Positions 33,601 through 38,114 of a stretch of 64,000 nucleotides of DNA are shown here, piece after piece; position 1 is the first letter of the stretch; each line of letters starts with the position of its first letter. The notes under the pieces are model-generated. The model worked only from the letters and a program-made list of their open reading frames with translations, ran no database searches and was not told where the DNA came from. Both the position numbers and the translations under genes were made by a program. This DNA is from Proteles cristata cristata (taxonomy: Eukaryota > Chordata > Mammalia > Carnivora > Hyaenidae): positions 248,001-312,000 of the forward strand of contig JAESUZ010005463.1 in assembly GCA_017311185.1 (NCBI GenBank), written 5' to 3'.

Positions 33601-35429
33601 GTTTGTGAGGACCTTAATCTCAAGTAATGTTAAGAACATTCTAAAACTTAAAAAAAATTTTTTTTAATGTTTATTTTAATTTTTGAAAGAGAGAGAGAAT
33701 GTGAACAGAGGAGGGACAGAGACACAGAATCCCGAGCAGGCTCTAGGCTCTGAGCTGTCAGCACAGAGCCTGATGCAGTGCTTGAACTCATGTACCATGA
33801 GATCATAACCTGAGCCAAAGTTGGATGCCTAACCAACTGAGCTACCCAAGTGACTCTAAAGCATTTTTAAGTGTTAGTAATTTTTGGATTTAAAAGAAGG
33901 TGAAATATGCCCTTTGGAGGCACTCATTGCTGTTGGTAATCTAGAACAGGTCGTGAGGGTACGCATAGTTACTAGTCTGTTTTTGACTTGTAGGCAGAGG
34001 TGATCATGAACTACCATGTGGGCGAGACAGTGCTGTCATTACAGAAGACCACACTGATCCCCGGAGGCTCAGAATCACTTGTCTATACTACCTTGTCAGG
34101 AGGAATTGGCATCCTTGTCCCCTTCACATCCCATGAGGTAAAATCTCCCACATTCTTTTGTCCTTTGCTTTAGCAAGGTTGTTTCTTGGTGCTAAATCAG
34201 CCTAAGAGGGCAAATCTTATGTCCCCACTTGTAACTTGGCATGTTCTGGAAATTTTATAAGGTGACAGACATGTCTTTGAAGGTAAGAGTCCTGATACCT
34301 TCCCTCCCCTGTGCGAAGAGCCATTTGTTTCATACTGTCCCTGGGTTTGGTTCAGTTCTGATGTCATTAGTCAGAGGCCAAAGCCCCAGAACCAAACTCC
34401 ATAGAGTAGAAATGATGGATGGTGTGGACTGTGCCTTTATTTATCTCCTTAAGTCAACTCTAGGATTGGCTAAATTGGATTTATGTTATTCCAGCTAAAG
34501 AAGCTGGGATCAGGAATCTGAGTTCACAAATCATTCTTTACATATAGGGTTCTCTTGTGTTCTACAAATACAGGTAGGGTTTCTTTCAAGTTTTCACTAT
34601 CTTGTAGCAGGAAAGCCTATGATTGTCAGGAGTAATTTGTTAACAAATTAAGCAATTTGTGAGCAAGCAATTAATATCTTTGTGGTAAAAAGAAATCAGT
34701 GCCTTGTCTGTTCATTGTTCCTCTGGAAACCATAGACTTGTAGTTGAAATCACTTTTCTCTTTTAGTGACAGATTCTGTGTTTCTTCCACCAGGACCATG
34801 ACTTCTTCCAACATGTGGAAATGCACCTACGATCTGAGCATCCCCCTCTCTGTGGGCGAGACCACCTCAGCTTTCGTTCCTATTACTTCCCTGTTAAGGT
34901 AAGCTCTTTGTTGAAATCTGGGCTGAAAAGGGGGGGATCCTTAGCCCATTTAACTTGTCTTTTTTGTGGACTTCCCTCTCTTAAGAATCAAAACAGTCCT
35001 AAATGAAGGAGCATGAAAAGAGTGGATTGATGGAGGCAGTAATGGGGGAAAGGAATGGCTAGTGATATTCAGGGACCTCTTCCCTCAGGGCAGACCACAG
35101 CCAGAGAAAAGGCTTCACCCAGTATTGCTAATCTGAACATGGGCTACTAAGGACTAACTTAGAATAGTGTTCCTCGCTCCATAAATGGTTCAGATATCAG
35201 AGAGAATAAAAGCTTTCCTTGCAGCTGCTTCAGCATATGTCACTTTCTGTGAGCATCTAACCTTTTTTACCTTACTTTTCTGCGTAAGAATGTGATAGAT
35301 GGAGACCTCTGTGAGCAGTTCAACTCCATGGAGCCCAATAAACAGAAGAATGTCTCTGAAGAACTGGACCGAACCCCACCTGAGGTGTCCAAGAAGCTTG
35401 AGGACATCCGGACCCGTTATGCCTTCTGA
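557..35429 (+). CDS. SF3B3: SF3B3, splicing factor 3b subunit 3 (3' part, 20 coding exons; 5' part outside window)
   Basis: Joined exons 557-694, 2103-2206, 7072-7237, 9830-9925, 13464-13536, 18988-19139, 19419-19574, 20531-20686, 21212-21355, 25705-25827, 26569-26723, 28378-28552, 29330-29535, 29631-29787, 30955-31080, 31429-31641, 32757-32855, 33994-34137, 34794-34898 and 35289-35429 total 2829 nt, i.e. 942 codons plus TGA. They correspond to residues 276-1217 of human SF3B3, with no difference I can recall, no stop and all GT-AG introns. The family protein is a DDB1/CPSF160-like scaffold of three WD-type beta-propellers with a C-terminal CPSF_A region (roughly residues 850-1190). In the nucleus it holds SF3B1, PHF5A and SF3B5 in the SF3b part of U2 snRNP for branch-site recognition; it is also reported in SAGA-type acetyltransferase complexes. 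The missing ~275 N-terminal codons fit the five coding exons expected upstream of a 26-exon gene. The terminal Tyr-Ala-Phe followed by TGA fixes the end. Confidence 0.98.
764..983 (-). mobile_element. CanSINE, antisense
   Basis: (T)n tail, GA-rich tract, then the tRNA-like head ending CACCCAGGCGCCCC. It abuts the next SINE directly. Confidence 0.9.
984..1205 (-). mobile_element. CanSINE, antisense
   Basis: Starts immediately after the previous SINE with TTTTAATGTTTATTTT and ends CCAGGTGCCCC; insertion into the head end of its neighbour is likely. Confidence 0.9.
1258..1430 (-). mobile_element. Diverged CanSINE, antisense
   Basis: Shorter, eroded copy; a GAGGAGCAGAGAGG tract and a head ending GAGCCAGCCAGGTGCCCC are still readable. 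Confidence 0.8.
1803..1979 (+). mobile_element. hAT-type non-autonomous DNA transposon
   Basis: Ends form an imperfect terminal inverted repeat: CAGGAGTTGGCAT at the left and TTTGCTAACCCCTG at the right. The flanking 8-mers GTTTAGGT and GTTTGAAT look like an eroded 8-bp target duplication. The interior matches the well-known mammalian pattern (GGGCC, GCAGCCATAG). Family name not assigned. Confidence 0.65.
2103..2206 (+). CDS. SF3B3: SF3B3 coding exon, residues 322-356
   Basis: Acceptor TCATTCCAG, donor GTGAGT, 104 nt. It begins Val-Thr-Glu-Ile-Arg and ends two bases into the His-356 codon, which the next exon completes. Confidence 0.97.
2341..2560 (-). mobile_element. Young CanSINE, antisense
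   Basis: Almost the same sequence as the copy at 138-370, including GACTGCCAGCTC and AGTCTGTGACTCC in its own orientation. The target duplication is obscured by T tracts on both sides. Confidence 0.95.
3397..3564 (-). mobile_element. Diverged CanSINE, antisense
   Basis: TTTTTTAATGTTTATTTTTGAGAG start and an eroded head ending GAGCCACCCAGACACTC; internal deletion in the middle. Confidence 0.85.
3565..4290 (-). mobile_element. Old L1 fragment (ORF2 3' end / 3' UTR), antisense
   Basis: Reads as the reverse complement of mammalian L1: CCATTGTATGTATATACCAC, GTGGAATTGCTGGGCCACAT and TATTTTCTCCCAT in the expected order. Heavily mutated; no open frame. Confidence 0.85.
4318..4536 (-). mobile_element. 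CanSINE, antisense (first of a three-SINE array)
   Basis: Complete from TTAACATTTATTTATTTTTGAG to CCACTCAAGTGCCCC. Confidence 0.9.
4537..4732 (-). mobile_element. CanSINE, antisense (second of array)
   Basis: Begins TTAATGTTTAGTTTTGAGAG at the boundary of the previous copy and ends CCACCCAGGTGCTCC. Confidence 0.9.
4749..4964 (-). mobile_element. CanSINE, antisense, intact TSD (third of array)
   Basis: A 16-bp perfect duplication TAGATTATCTACTCTT at 4733-4748 and 4965-4980 brackets it. The target was therefore the unique base pairs right next to the second SINE's head. Confidence 0.93.
5265..5460 (+). mobile_element. MIR fossil
   Basis: Reads like MIR: TTCTAAGTACTCA, AGGTACTATT, a GAGGCATAG core, GCAGCTAGTTAAG, ATTCAAACCTG, and TTTTAACCACTGTA near the end. 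Confidence 0.7.
5500..6292 (-). mobile_element. Old CanSINE split by an L1 insertion
   Basis: The left part (5500-5576) has AAGTAATTTTTACACCCAAAG and GAGCTCACAACCCCAAGATT; the right part (6267-6292) resumes CTACCGACTGAGCCAGCCAGGCACTCC. Together they make one older-type tRNA SINE with flanking CTGAATTCAGTAG / CTGAATTCAGCAG. The L1 at 5577-6252 sits inside it. Confidence 0.85.
5577..6252 (+). mobile_element. Young 5'-truncated L1 (ORF2 C-terminus, 3' UTR, poly-A), intact TSD
   Basis: Target duplication AAGAGTTTATTGCT at 5563-5576 and 6253-6266 (the second copy may share A's with the tail). The insert is sense to SF3B3. It keeps an uninterrupted ORF2 C-terminal frame to the TAA at 6037-6039, with typical [19 protein letters not shown] and [11 protein letters not shown] motifs. 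A G-rich 3' UTR, AATAAA near 6220 and a poly-A run of about 18 follow. Only about 675 bp of the element arrived, so it lacks reverse transcriptase and endonuclease domains and is inert. Confidence 0.95.
6328..6564 (-). mobile_element. CanSINE, antisense
   Basis: T-rich tail, then TTTTGACAGAGATAGAGAG and a head ending CCACCCAAGCACCCC. Confidence 0.9.
6565..6757 (-). mobile_element. CanSINE, antisense
   Basis: Directly follows the previous copy; GAGAACGAGTGAGCAGGG tract and head ending GGCACCCAGGCACCCC. Confidence 0.87.
6758..6903 (-). mobile_element. CanSINE, antisense, internally deleted
   Basis: TTCAATGTTTATCTTTGAGAG start; the GA tract is shortened and the A-box side is missing before GATCCAGGTACTCC. 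Confidence 0.82.
7072..7237 (+). CDS. SF3B3: SF3B3 coding exon, residues 356-411
   Basis: Acceptor CTTCTCCCCAG, 166 nt. It carries the acidic stretch GDDDEEPEF and ends Leu-Phe-Cys-Gln. The donor CAG|GTGTGG is the weakest-looking of the nineteen seen here: G at +3 and no A at +4. Confidence 0.97.
7306..7523 (-). mobile_element. CanSINE, antisense, TSD visible
   Basis: Flanked by CTAAATGAGT at 7296-7305 and 7524-7533. Inserted 70 bp after the donor of the exon ending 7237. Confidence 0.9.
7956..8152 (-). mobile_element. CanSINE, antisense
   Basis: AAGTTTTATTTATTTTGAGAG start to CCACCAGGTGTCC. Flanks TGTCTTATT / TGTCTCTTATT suggest a target duplication. Confidence 0.88.
8656..8874 (-). mobile_element. 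Young CanSINE, antisense
   Basis: Same subfamily as 138-370 (GACTGCCAGCTC when read in its own direction). Flanks GATAAGAAAAGAATAAAATT and GATAAAGAATAAAATT form a near-duplicate target site. Confidence 0.93.
9000..9820. other. Unique intron sequence, no element recognised
   Basis: AT-rich intron DNA before the exon at 9830; no open frame, RNA gene or recognisable mobile element. A weak C/D-box-like pair was examined here and rejected. Confidence 0.5.
9830..9925 (+). CDS. SF3B3: SF3B3 coding exon, residues 412-443
   Basis: Acceptor TCTGTACAG, donor GTAAGA, 96 nt, phase 0 at both ends. It encodes [19 protein letters not shown] and ends Arg-His-Gly-Leu-Glu. Confidence 0.97.
10258..10508 (-). 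mobile_element. CanSINE, antisense, with expanded GGGAGA tract and TSD
   Basis: Duplicated target TGTATTCAGTGTTT at 10244-10257 and 10509-10522. The purine tract at about 10337-10372 carries several GGGAGA units in a row. Confidence 0.92.
10720..10925 (-). mobile_element. CanSINE, antisense
   Basis: TTTTAATGTTTATGTATTTTTGAG start to GGTACCCAGGTGCCCCC; moderately diverged. Confidence 0.88.
11120..11300 (-). mobile_element. MIR fossil, antisense
   Basis: TTGAATTCTGTC, TTTCCTCTTCTGTAAAACG, GTGAATTAAATGAGGTAATGCAT and GGTCTGGCATATAGTAAC are the usual MIR reverse-strand landmarks. Confidence 0.75.
11324..11530 (+). mobile_element. CanSINE, sense (one of few sense copies in the gene)
   Basis: Head GGGGATGCCTGGGTGGCTTTC, GGTCATGATCTTGCGG, then TC-rich tract and CAAAAATAAACATTAAAAAAA tail. 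Confidence 0.9.
11759..12008 (-). mobile_element. Young CanSINE, antisense, intact TSD
   Basis: Perfect 16-bp duplication AAGACCCAATGTTTTT at 11743-11758 and 12009-12024. The tail contains a (TTG)n stretch, and the purine tract has a tripled ACAGCG hexamer near 11825. Confidence 0.95.
12130..12337 (-). mobile_element. CanSINE, antisense
   Basis: TTTTTTGATGTTTGTTTATTTTTGGGAG start to CCACCCAGGTGCCTC. Confidence 0.88.
12596..12770 (-). mobile_element. Old L1 3'-UTR-like fragment
   Basis: TTATTTTGGAATGGTTTTATATTTACAGAAAAATTAG followed by AGTACAGAGAGTTCAGGTAT resembles the reverse strand of ancient L1M 3' ends; boundaries uncertain. Confidence 0.55.
13205..13333 (-). mobile_element. Old-type CanSINE, antisense
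   Basis: AAGTAATCTCTACACACAATATGGAGCTCGAAC and TCACATGCTCTACCAGCGGAGTCAGTCAG mark the older tRNA-SINE lineage, without the (GA)n tract of the young copies. Confidence 0.78.
13464..13536 (+). CDS. SF3B3: SF3B3 coding exon, residues 444-468
   Basis: Acceptor TCCTGTCAG, donor GTAAGC. At 73 nt it is the shortest exon here. It encodes [17 protein letters not shown] and onward, and ends one base into Asp-468. Confidence 0.97.
13537..16180. other. Mostly unique intron sequence
   Basis: First half of the 5.45-kb intron between exons ending 13536 and starting 18988. Almost no SINEs, and no exon or RNA gene I could support. A poly-T run of 18 lies near 15823-15840, and a short tandem TGATATTTTGATGTCC-like duplication lies near 14320-14350. 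Confidence 0.5.
16184..16405 (-). mobile_element. CanSINE, antisense, short TSD
   Basis: Flanked by CTGAACTC on both sides (16174 and 16406). Runs from a T-tract to CCACCCAGGTGCCCC. Confidence 0.9.
16922..17163 (+). mobile_element. Young CanSINE, sense, intact TSD and pol III boxes
   Basis: Target duplication AAGCAATTTCT at 16911-16921 and 17164-17174. A box TGGCTTAGTCGG at 16934-16945 and B box GGTTCGAGCCC at 16990-17000 are intact. The tail holds AATAAA in sense to SF3B3. Confidence 0.95.
17175..18987. other. Unique intron sequence before exon 18988-19139
   Basis: No mobile element, open frame or RNA gene recognised. AT-rich, with ordinary intron composition. Confidence 0.5.
18988..19139 (+). 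CDS. SF3B3: SF3B3 coding exon, residues 468-518
   Basis: The acceptor TTCTACAG follows a 5.45-kb intron, the longest complete intron in the window. Donor GTGAGG, 152 nt. It encodes a propeller segment with [20 protein letters not shown]. Confidence 0.97.
19419..19574 (+). CDS. SF3B3: SF3B3 coding exon, residues 519-570
   Basis: Acceptor TGACTCTAG, donor GTATGT, 156 nt, phase 0 at both ends. It encodes [18 protein letters not shown] through to the FEMDP end. Confidence 0.97.
19740..19943 (-). mobile_element. CanSINE, antisense, TSD visible
   Basis: TCATGTTTTAATT at 19727-19739 and TCATGTTTTAGTT at 19944-19956 flank it (one mismatch). Confidence 0.92.
20531..20686 (+). CDS. SF3B3: SF3B3 coding exon, residues 571-622
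   Basis: Acceptor ACTTCTGTAG, donor GTGAGT, 156 nt, phase 0 at both ends. It encodes [20 protein letters not shown] through IISLDPS. Confidence 0.97.
21212..21355 (+). CDS. SF3B3: SF3B3 coding exon, residues 623-670
   Basis: Acceptor TTCCTCCTCAG, donor GTAAGA, 144 nt. It encodes [20 protein letters not shown] and ends FLYLNIGLQ. Confidence 0.97.
21890..22083 (-). mobile_element. Old L1M-type fragment
   Basis: GTACCCATCACCAGTTTAATATTTAC and CTGGAGTATGGTAAAGCAAATCC resemble reverse-strand L1M 3' sequence. A related stretch appears to resume at 22601-22760 beyond the MITE. Confidence 0.5.
22101..22320 (+). mobile_element. Young CanSINE, sense, 17-bp TSD
   Basis: Perfect duplication ATAAATACAGTAAAACC at 22084-22100 and 22321-22337. 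Diagnostic GACTGCCAGCTC present. The duplicated target contains the left end of the adjacent MITE. Confidence 0.95.
22328..22567. mobile_element. Mariner/Tc1-type MITE
   Basis: Terminal inverted repeat: CAGTAAAACCTTGGTTTGTG at the left and the complement of TAGTAAAACCTTCGATTGC at the right, about 240 bp apart and preceded by TA. Further pairing inside (GAACACTCGCAG, GCATAATTC). No transposase. The SINE at 22101 is inserted into its left tip, so the MITE is older. Confidence 0.6.
22601..22780 (-). mobile_element. Old L1M-type fragment, continuation
   Basis: TTTTTCCAAAAACGTTTTTACCTTTGGTTT and CACAGTGTGCATTTGCATGACCTATC match the ancient L1 3' pattern in reverse orientation. Confidence 0.5.
22803..22902 (-). 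mobile_element. CanSINE remnant, antisense, large internal deletion
   Basis: T-rich tail and GAGAGACAGAGCATAAGCGAGGGAGGGG joined straight to GTCGCCCAGGTGCC; the B-box half is gone. Confidence 0.75.
22943..23140 (+). mobile_element. CanSINE, sense
   Basis: GGGGTGCTTATGTGGCTCAGTCGG head with TC-rich tract and AAATACGTAAATAAAAACTT tail. CTGTCCTAC before and TTGTCCTAC after suggest a target duplication. Confidence 0.88.
23388..23626 (-). mobile_element. Young CanSINE, antisense, 18-bp TSD
   Basis: Perfect duplication AATTTTAATGTTTAATTT at 23370-23387 and 23627-23644. Diagnostic GACTGCCAGCTC present in its own orientation. Confidence 0.95.
23778..23959 (-). mobile_element. CanSINE, antisense (first of second array)
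   Basis: AAAAATGTTTATTTTAGAGAGAG start and GAGCCACCCAGCTGTCCC end. Confidence 0.85.
23960..24184 (-). mobile_element. CanSINE, antisense (second of array)
   Basis: Adjoins the previous copy; GAGATAGAGAATGAGTTCGG tract and CCACCTAGGTGGCCC end. Confidence 0.85.
24185..24379 (-). mobile_element. CanSINE, antisense (third of array)
   Basis: GATGTTTATTGACTTTTGAGAG start to CCACCTAGGCACCCCC. Confidence 0.87.
24945..25440. mobile_element. Opposed CanSINE halves interrupted by a third SINE
   Basis: 24945-25090 is the tail half of an antisense SINE (TTTTAACGTCTATTTTTAGGGAG to CAAACCATGAGG). At 25091 it flips to the body of a sense SINE (CACGGTTTGTGAGTTCG to CTCAAAATAAATGAATAAACTC). An antisense SINE at 25201-25421 is inserted in that sense tail, with duplication ATGAATAAACTC / ATGAATAAACTT at 25189-25200 and 25422-25433. 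Confidence 0.8.
25201..25421 (-). mobile_element. CanSINE, antisense, TSD visible
   Basis: Complete copy from TTTTTAATGTTTTTATTTATTTCTGAG to CCACCCTGGCACCCC, inserted in the A-rich tail of the older sense copy. Confidence 0.92.
25705..25827 (+). CDS. SF3B3: SF3B3 coding exon, residues 671-711
   Basis: Acceptor CTTTTTATTAG, donor GTAAGT, 123 nt, phase 0 at both ends. It starts [18 protein letters not shown]. The upstream 4.3-kb intron is one of the most repeat-laden in the gene. Confidence 0.97.
26270..26390 (+). mobile_element. MIR core fossil
   Basis: ATTCCCATTTTACACATGTGGAAATGTAGAGAGATTGAGTGATTAGGTCATACAGCTAGTAG is a clear MIR core. Confidence 0.75.
26569..26723 (+). CDS. SF3B3: SF3B3 coding exon, residues 712-763
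   Basis: Acceptor TTTCCTCAG, donor GTGAGA, 155 nt. It encodes [20 protein letters not shown] and ends two bases into Arg-763. Confidence 0.97.
27471..27660 (-). mobile_element. CanSINE, antisense, internally deleted
   Basis: Long T/A tail, GAGAGATAGAACGAGTGAGAG, then CAGACTCTGTGCC jumps to GTGAGATCATGACC; ends CCATCCAGGCGCCCC. Confidence 0.87.
27661..27847 (-). mobile_element. CanSINE, antisense
   Basis: Tail-truncated start ATTTACTTTTGAGAGAGACACC matching the previous copy's interior, ending CCACACAGGTGCTCC. Confidence 0.87.
28000..28204 (-). mobile_element. CanSINE, antisense, 19-bp TSD
   Basis: CTGTTGTTTTATGCTTCTT at 27981-27999 and CTGTTGTTTCATGCTTCTT at 28205-28223 (one mismatch). Confidence 0.93.
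28229..28300. repeat. 36-bp tandem duplication
   Basis: Units 28229-28264 and 28265-28300 both begin CAACATTAGAGCTTTAA and end CATTTGCTGT; they differ at two positions. Confidence 0.95.
28378..28552 (+). CDS. SF3B3: SF3B3 coding exon, residues 763-821
   Basis: Acceptor TCCCCATAG, donor GTAATG, 175 nt. It encodes [20 protein letters not shown] through the basic [10 protein letters not shown] stretch. Confidence 0.97.
29330..29535 (+). CDS. SF3B3: SF3B3 coding exon, residues 822-890
   Basis: Acceptor TTGATTTAG, donor GTAAGG, 206 nt. It encodes the acidic [20 protein letters not shown] helix and enters the CPSF_A region. Confidence 0.97.
29631..29787 (+). CDS. SF3B3: SF3B3 coding exon, residues 890-942
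   Basis: Acceptor TGTATGCAG lies only 95 nt after the preceding exon, the shortest intron here. Donor GTAGGA, 157 nt. It encodes [20 protein letters not shown] in the CPSF_A region. Confidence 0.97.
30100..30253 (+). mobile_element. Old L1 3' end, sense
   Basis: GGTGGTGATGGTAGCACAACAGTGTGAATATG, then CACTGAACTGTATGCTAAAAATGGTTAAAATGG and TATGTGTATTTTAATCACAA is the classic mammalian L1M terminus. Confidence 0.8.
30254..30450 (-). mobile_element. CanSINE, antisense
   Basis: Flanks CACAATTTTT and CACAGTTTTT. The head is cut short after TGATTTAGCC, so the SINE 5' end is missing. Confidence 0.87.
30955..31080 (+). CDS. SF3B3: SF3B3 coding exon, residues 943-984
   Basis: Acceptor TTCTCACAG, donor GTAAAT, 126 nt. 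It encodes [20 protein letters not shown] and ends LRKCENK. Confidence 0.97.
31429..31641 (+). CDS. SF3B3: SF3B3 coding exon, residues 985-1055
   Basis: Acceptor TTTTCCCAG, donor GTGAGT. At 213 nt it is the longest exon here. It encodes [20 protein letters not shown] through DKFGNICV. Confidence 0.97.
31829..31952 (-). mobile_element. Old-type CanSINE, antisense
   Basis: AAGTTCTGTACCCAGTGTGGGGGTCGAACTCACAATCCC and CACTCTACTGACTAAGCTAGCCAG. Confidence 0.8.
32027..32220 (-). mobile_element. Diverged CanSINE, antisense
   Basis: GAGAGAGAGCACATGAGCATGGGAGGGGCAG tract, head eroded to CTAAGCCACACAGTTACCCC. Confidence 0.85.
32305..32509 (-). mobile_element. CanSINE, antisense
   Basis: TTGGCTTCT before and TTGGCTTAT after. 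Ends GTCACCCAGGCATCCC. Confidence 0.88.
32757..32855 (+). CDS. SF3B3: SF3B3 coding exon, residues 1056-1088
   Basis: Acceptor TTCTTGTAG, donor GTAAGA, 99 nt. It encodes [20 protein letters not shown] through NGASQK. Confidence 0.97.
33304..33488 (-). mobile_element. CanSINE, antisense, 16-bp TSD
   Basis: ACGATTGCTGCTTTTT at 33288-33303 and ATGATTGCTGCTTTTT at 33489-33504; one mismatch, a C-to-T change at a CpG. Confidence 0.93.
33652..33855 (-). mobile_element. CanSINE, antisense
   Basis: TTTTAATGTTTATTTTAATTTTTGAAAGAG to GAGCTACCCAAGTGACTC; diverged at the head. Confidence 0.86.
33994..34137 (+). CDS. SF3B3: SF3B3 coding exon, residues 1089-1136
   Basis: Acceptor GACTTGTAG, donor GTAAAA, 144 nt. 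It encodes [20 protein letters not shown] through PFTSHE. Confidence 0.97.
34794..34898 (+). CDS. SF3B3: SF3B3 coding exon, residues 1137-1171
   Basis: Acceptor CTTCCACCAG, donor GTAAGC, 105 nt. It encodes [20 protein letters not shown] through YYFPVK. Confidence 0.97.
35289..35429 (+). CDS. SF3B3: SF3B3 last coding exon, residues 1172-1217 and stop
   Basis: Acceptor TTCTGCGTAAG is an AAG site, unlike the CAG/TAG sites elsewhere. It encodes [20 protein letters not shown] onward and ends IRTRYAF-TGA. The C-terminal helical segment packs against the propeller pair in the known SF3b structure. Confidence 0.97.
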   Translation, partial: NVIDGDLCEQFNSMEPNKQKNVSEELDRTPPEVSKKLEDIRTRYAF

Positions 35430-35570
35430 GCCCTTTTTCTGTGGGGCTTGTGTCAGAGACTCTCTGTTTTGTTTCCCCTACCACTTGGCTCTGAACACAT
35501 GTGGCAGAAGAAGGGTGGCTGGATATAATAAGACTTTGTAATATTAAAGCTAGTATGTCTTTCGTATCCA
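35430..35570 (+). other. SF3B3: SF3B3 3' UTR (minimal)
   Basis: Sequence between the stop codon and the expected cleavage site after the ATTAAA at 35543-35548. A longer form cannot be excluded: low-repeat sequence continues to about 35900 and includes a T/A-rich stretch near 35750-35800, but no canonical AATAAA follows closely. Confidence 0.7.
35543..35548 (+). promoter_or_regulatory. SF3B3: Polyadenylation signal ATTAAA for SF3B3
   Basis: ATTAAA lies 114 nt after the stop, followed within 20 nt by a T/G-rich stretch (TATGTCTTTCG) suitable as a downstream element. Confidence 0.65.
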
Positions 35571-36174
35571 CTCTTCTCTTGGAGTGACTGGTTCCCTCTA
35601 AAATTGGCACTGAAATTTGCTATGCTTCTTTCTGCCTAGTACATAATACATTGCCCCCGGGTTCTGGTGTGTAATAAGATGTTGGCTCTTCCCCAAAGCT
35701 TTCCCTGCATCAATATTTCTGGCTCTTTCGTCTACTTTTGTACACACCCTTAGTTTTTAACTGGTTTACCTGTAAATACAGTTTTGTACAATGTTATCTT
35801 TGTGGGAGGGAGGGGGGAAGCAGGCAAGCTGAGGTGGGGACCAGGTTGAATATAGTGTACCTCCTGAGTTCTGCCACTCTGAAATCTAACCAGAAATACA
35901 AATCTAGTTTTTAAGGTGGCTGGTGTCCATGTGTCTTTTCTGGGGGTGAGATTTGATCCTTAGTTGAAACAGGAAGAATGGAGTATCCTCCTTCCTTCTA
36001 GCTACCTGCTTGTACTTTTGACTTCCTGTGGCCTCACTCCTTGCTCCGTGGTGGGTTTTTGGCTTCCTGTAGTTCGTTCTGCTATGCAGATAAAACCTGG
36101 GCTTGATAATATAGTCAGCCACACCTCTTCCCATTGAATATTGAGGAAGGGTGATTGATTTCTTTTCTGCTTTA

Positions 36175-36395
36175 ATTTTTTTTTTTAATGCTTGTTTATT
36201 TTGAGAGAGTAAAGGGGTGCCTGTGCACAGTAGGGGAGGGCTGAGGGAGAGAGACAGAATCCTAAGCAGGCTCTGCCATATCAGCACTATCAGTGCAGAG
36301 CCTGTTGTGGGACTTGATCCCACAAACTGTGAGATCCCAGTCTGAGCTGAAATCGAGAGTCAGATACTTAACTGACTGAGCCACCCAGGTGCCCC
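36175..36395 (-). mobile_element. CanSINE, antisense, just beyond SF3B3
   Basis: AATGCTTGTTTATTTTGAGAGAG start to CCACCCAGGTGCCCC. Confidence 0.9.
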
Positions 36396-38110
36396 TCTTC
36401 CCCCTTGTTTTAGCTTCCTTCTACTTTGAGATTTTTAGAGTGAAGGGTTTGGCATACATTCTAGCTGGGTAGTCTCTTAACAGATGCTCCCTTTACTTCT
36501 ACAGCTCCTGAAATGGTCGTTTGCCATATGAATCCTAGGAAGGATCAGTAAGTACAGAAGAACCCAGATACTAACCTGCCCATGGGAACAAAGTCAGTAT
36601 ATGTGATCTCTGTTTAAAGACTCATGGATAATGACAAGGTAGGGGTGGGTACTGTCTGCAGCAGTCATCTTAGGCAAGCTCTGGTGGGCCTTTGGAGTAT
36701 GAAGAGGCAGCACTAGTAGCTTGTCAACTGCAGGTGTCCTAGTGTTTCAGCCTACGCCTGAGGACCCCAGGTCTAGTCATCTAAGCAGTCCTCCAGCTTC
36801 ATTGAACTTGGAGAGACCCAAGCTCACTGCTGTTCTCAGTATTTCACAGAGTAAAACACTCTTTCATGTGCCTGTGCTCAGCCACTTCCATAAACAGATT
36901 CTCAGTGGCTAGCACTGGGTTAGAATCAGATCAAGGTGATTAGATAAAATCTTCGACCCTGAGCAGCCCACAATCCAGTGCAGAGAGTTCCTAATGCTTT
37001 CCCTGCAAACTGTACCTCTAAGTATGACTAGGTTTTAGAGCATTCAGTAGAGATCCAGGTTTTGTCAGGAATTGAGCCCCTAAATAACACTGTCAGTTAT
37101 CTCACTGATTCATAGAACAGAAGACAATACTTTTGAGTTACATTTTTATGGCCTAATTCCAGGGCTCATTTTTCCTGTGGCCCCTACCCAAAGCCATTCC
37201 GTTCAGTCTGTCAGATTGTAGGATATTGAGATGCAGTAGTCTGGGAAACTTTGCATAGGTGTTTGAGTAGCAGCCCCTATTTCCCAGTTTCTTTTCTGAA
37301 GTACTTATGTCTATAGTCCTAAAGGGTTTTTATATGTAAGAGAGGAAAATGTGATCTCTGTATATAGAATTAGGAATTGTCTTGGGTTGGGGATAATGGG
37401 ATAGACAGGAGTTCATTAGTTATATTATCACAGCCAATGGGAGAAGGACACTGCCTGCCATACAGAGTCACGTGGGGGTCATACCTAACACCCACATAAA
37501 TAGTTGGGGGCTTTGGGAGGGAGACAGGCTTTGTTTTGTAGTATCAAGAAGGTGGGGTGCCTTTTGGTTCCTATGGGAAGATGTGATTGGCTTGTTTGAG
37601 TAAATCCATAGACTGGAGTGAACTGAAACCTGCTGCCCAGAGAGGGGCAAGAACTGTGTTCATTTGATAAAAAGGGTTGTTTATCCTGGGGAACCTTACC
37701 CATAAGAGCAGAGTTGGGAGGGAATCTTGCAGTTGGGCCATTTGAAGCCCTTTTGATTTTACAGTGTATAATACTGAGTCTTAATTTTAGATCTTTTAAC
37801 CACAGCTGGGAATGTGTGGCAATCTGATTATTGCCCCACTAGAGAGCTACAGGTAAGCCAGGCAAAAGTTCCATGTTATGAAATTCTGTCCTTTCCCATT
37901 ACTCTGTAATCCAGAGTCCAGAGAAGATGATAGAGACTCAGTGGGATTGTCACAGAAATGTGGGTGCATTTTGCAAAAAGTTAACTGGTAGATGACAGCA
38001 AATCAAGAGCTATTAATGTTCTGAGCATTGTACTGATAAGAAGTACAGTAAGAAATGCACAGGGCCTGCCTAGTTGAACTTGATAGTCTAGTAAGGAAGC
38101 AATCAGTCAA
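36396..38110. other. Intergenic sequence without recognised elements
   Basis: 1.7 kb downstream of SF3B3 with ordinary composition and no SINE or L1. Short frames only. No exon I could support. Confidence 0.5.
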
Positions 38111-38114
38111 AATG

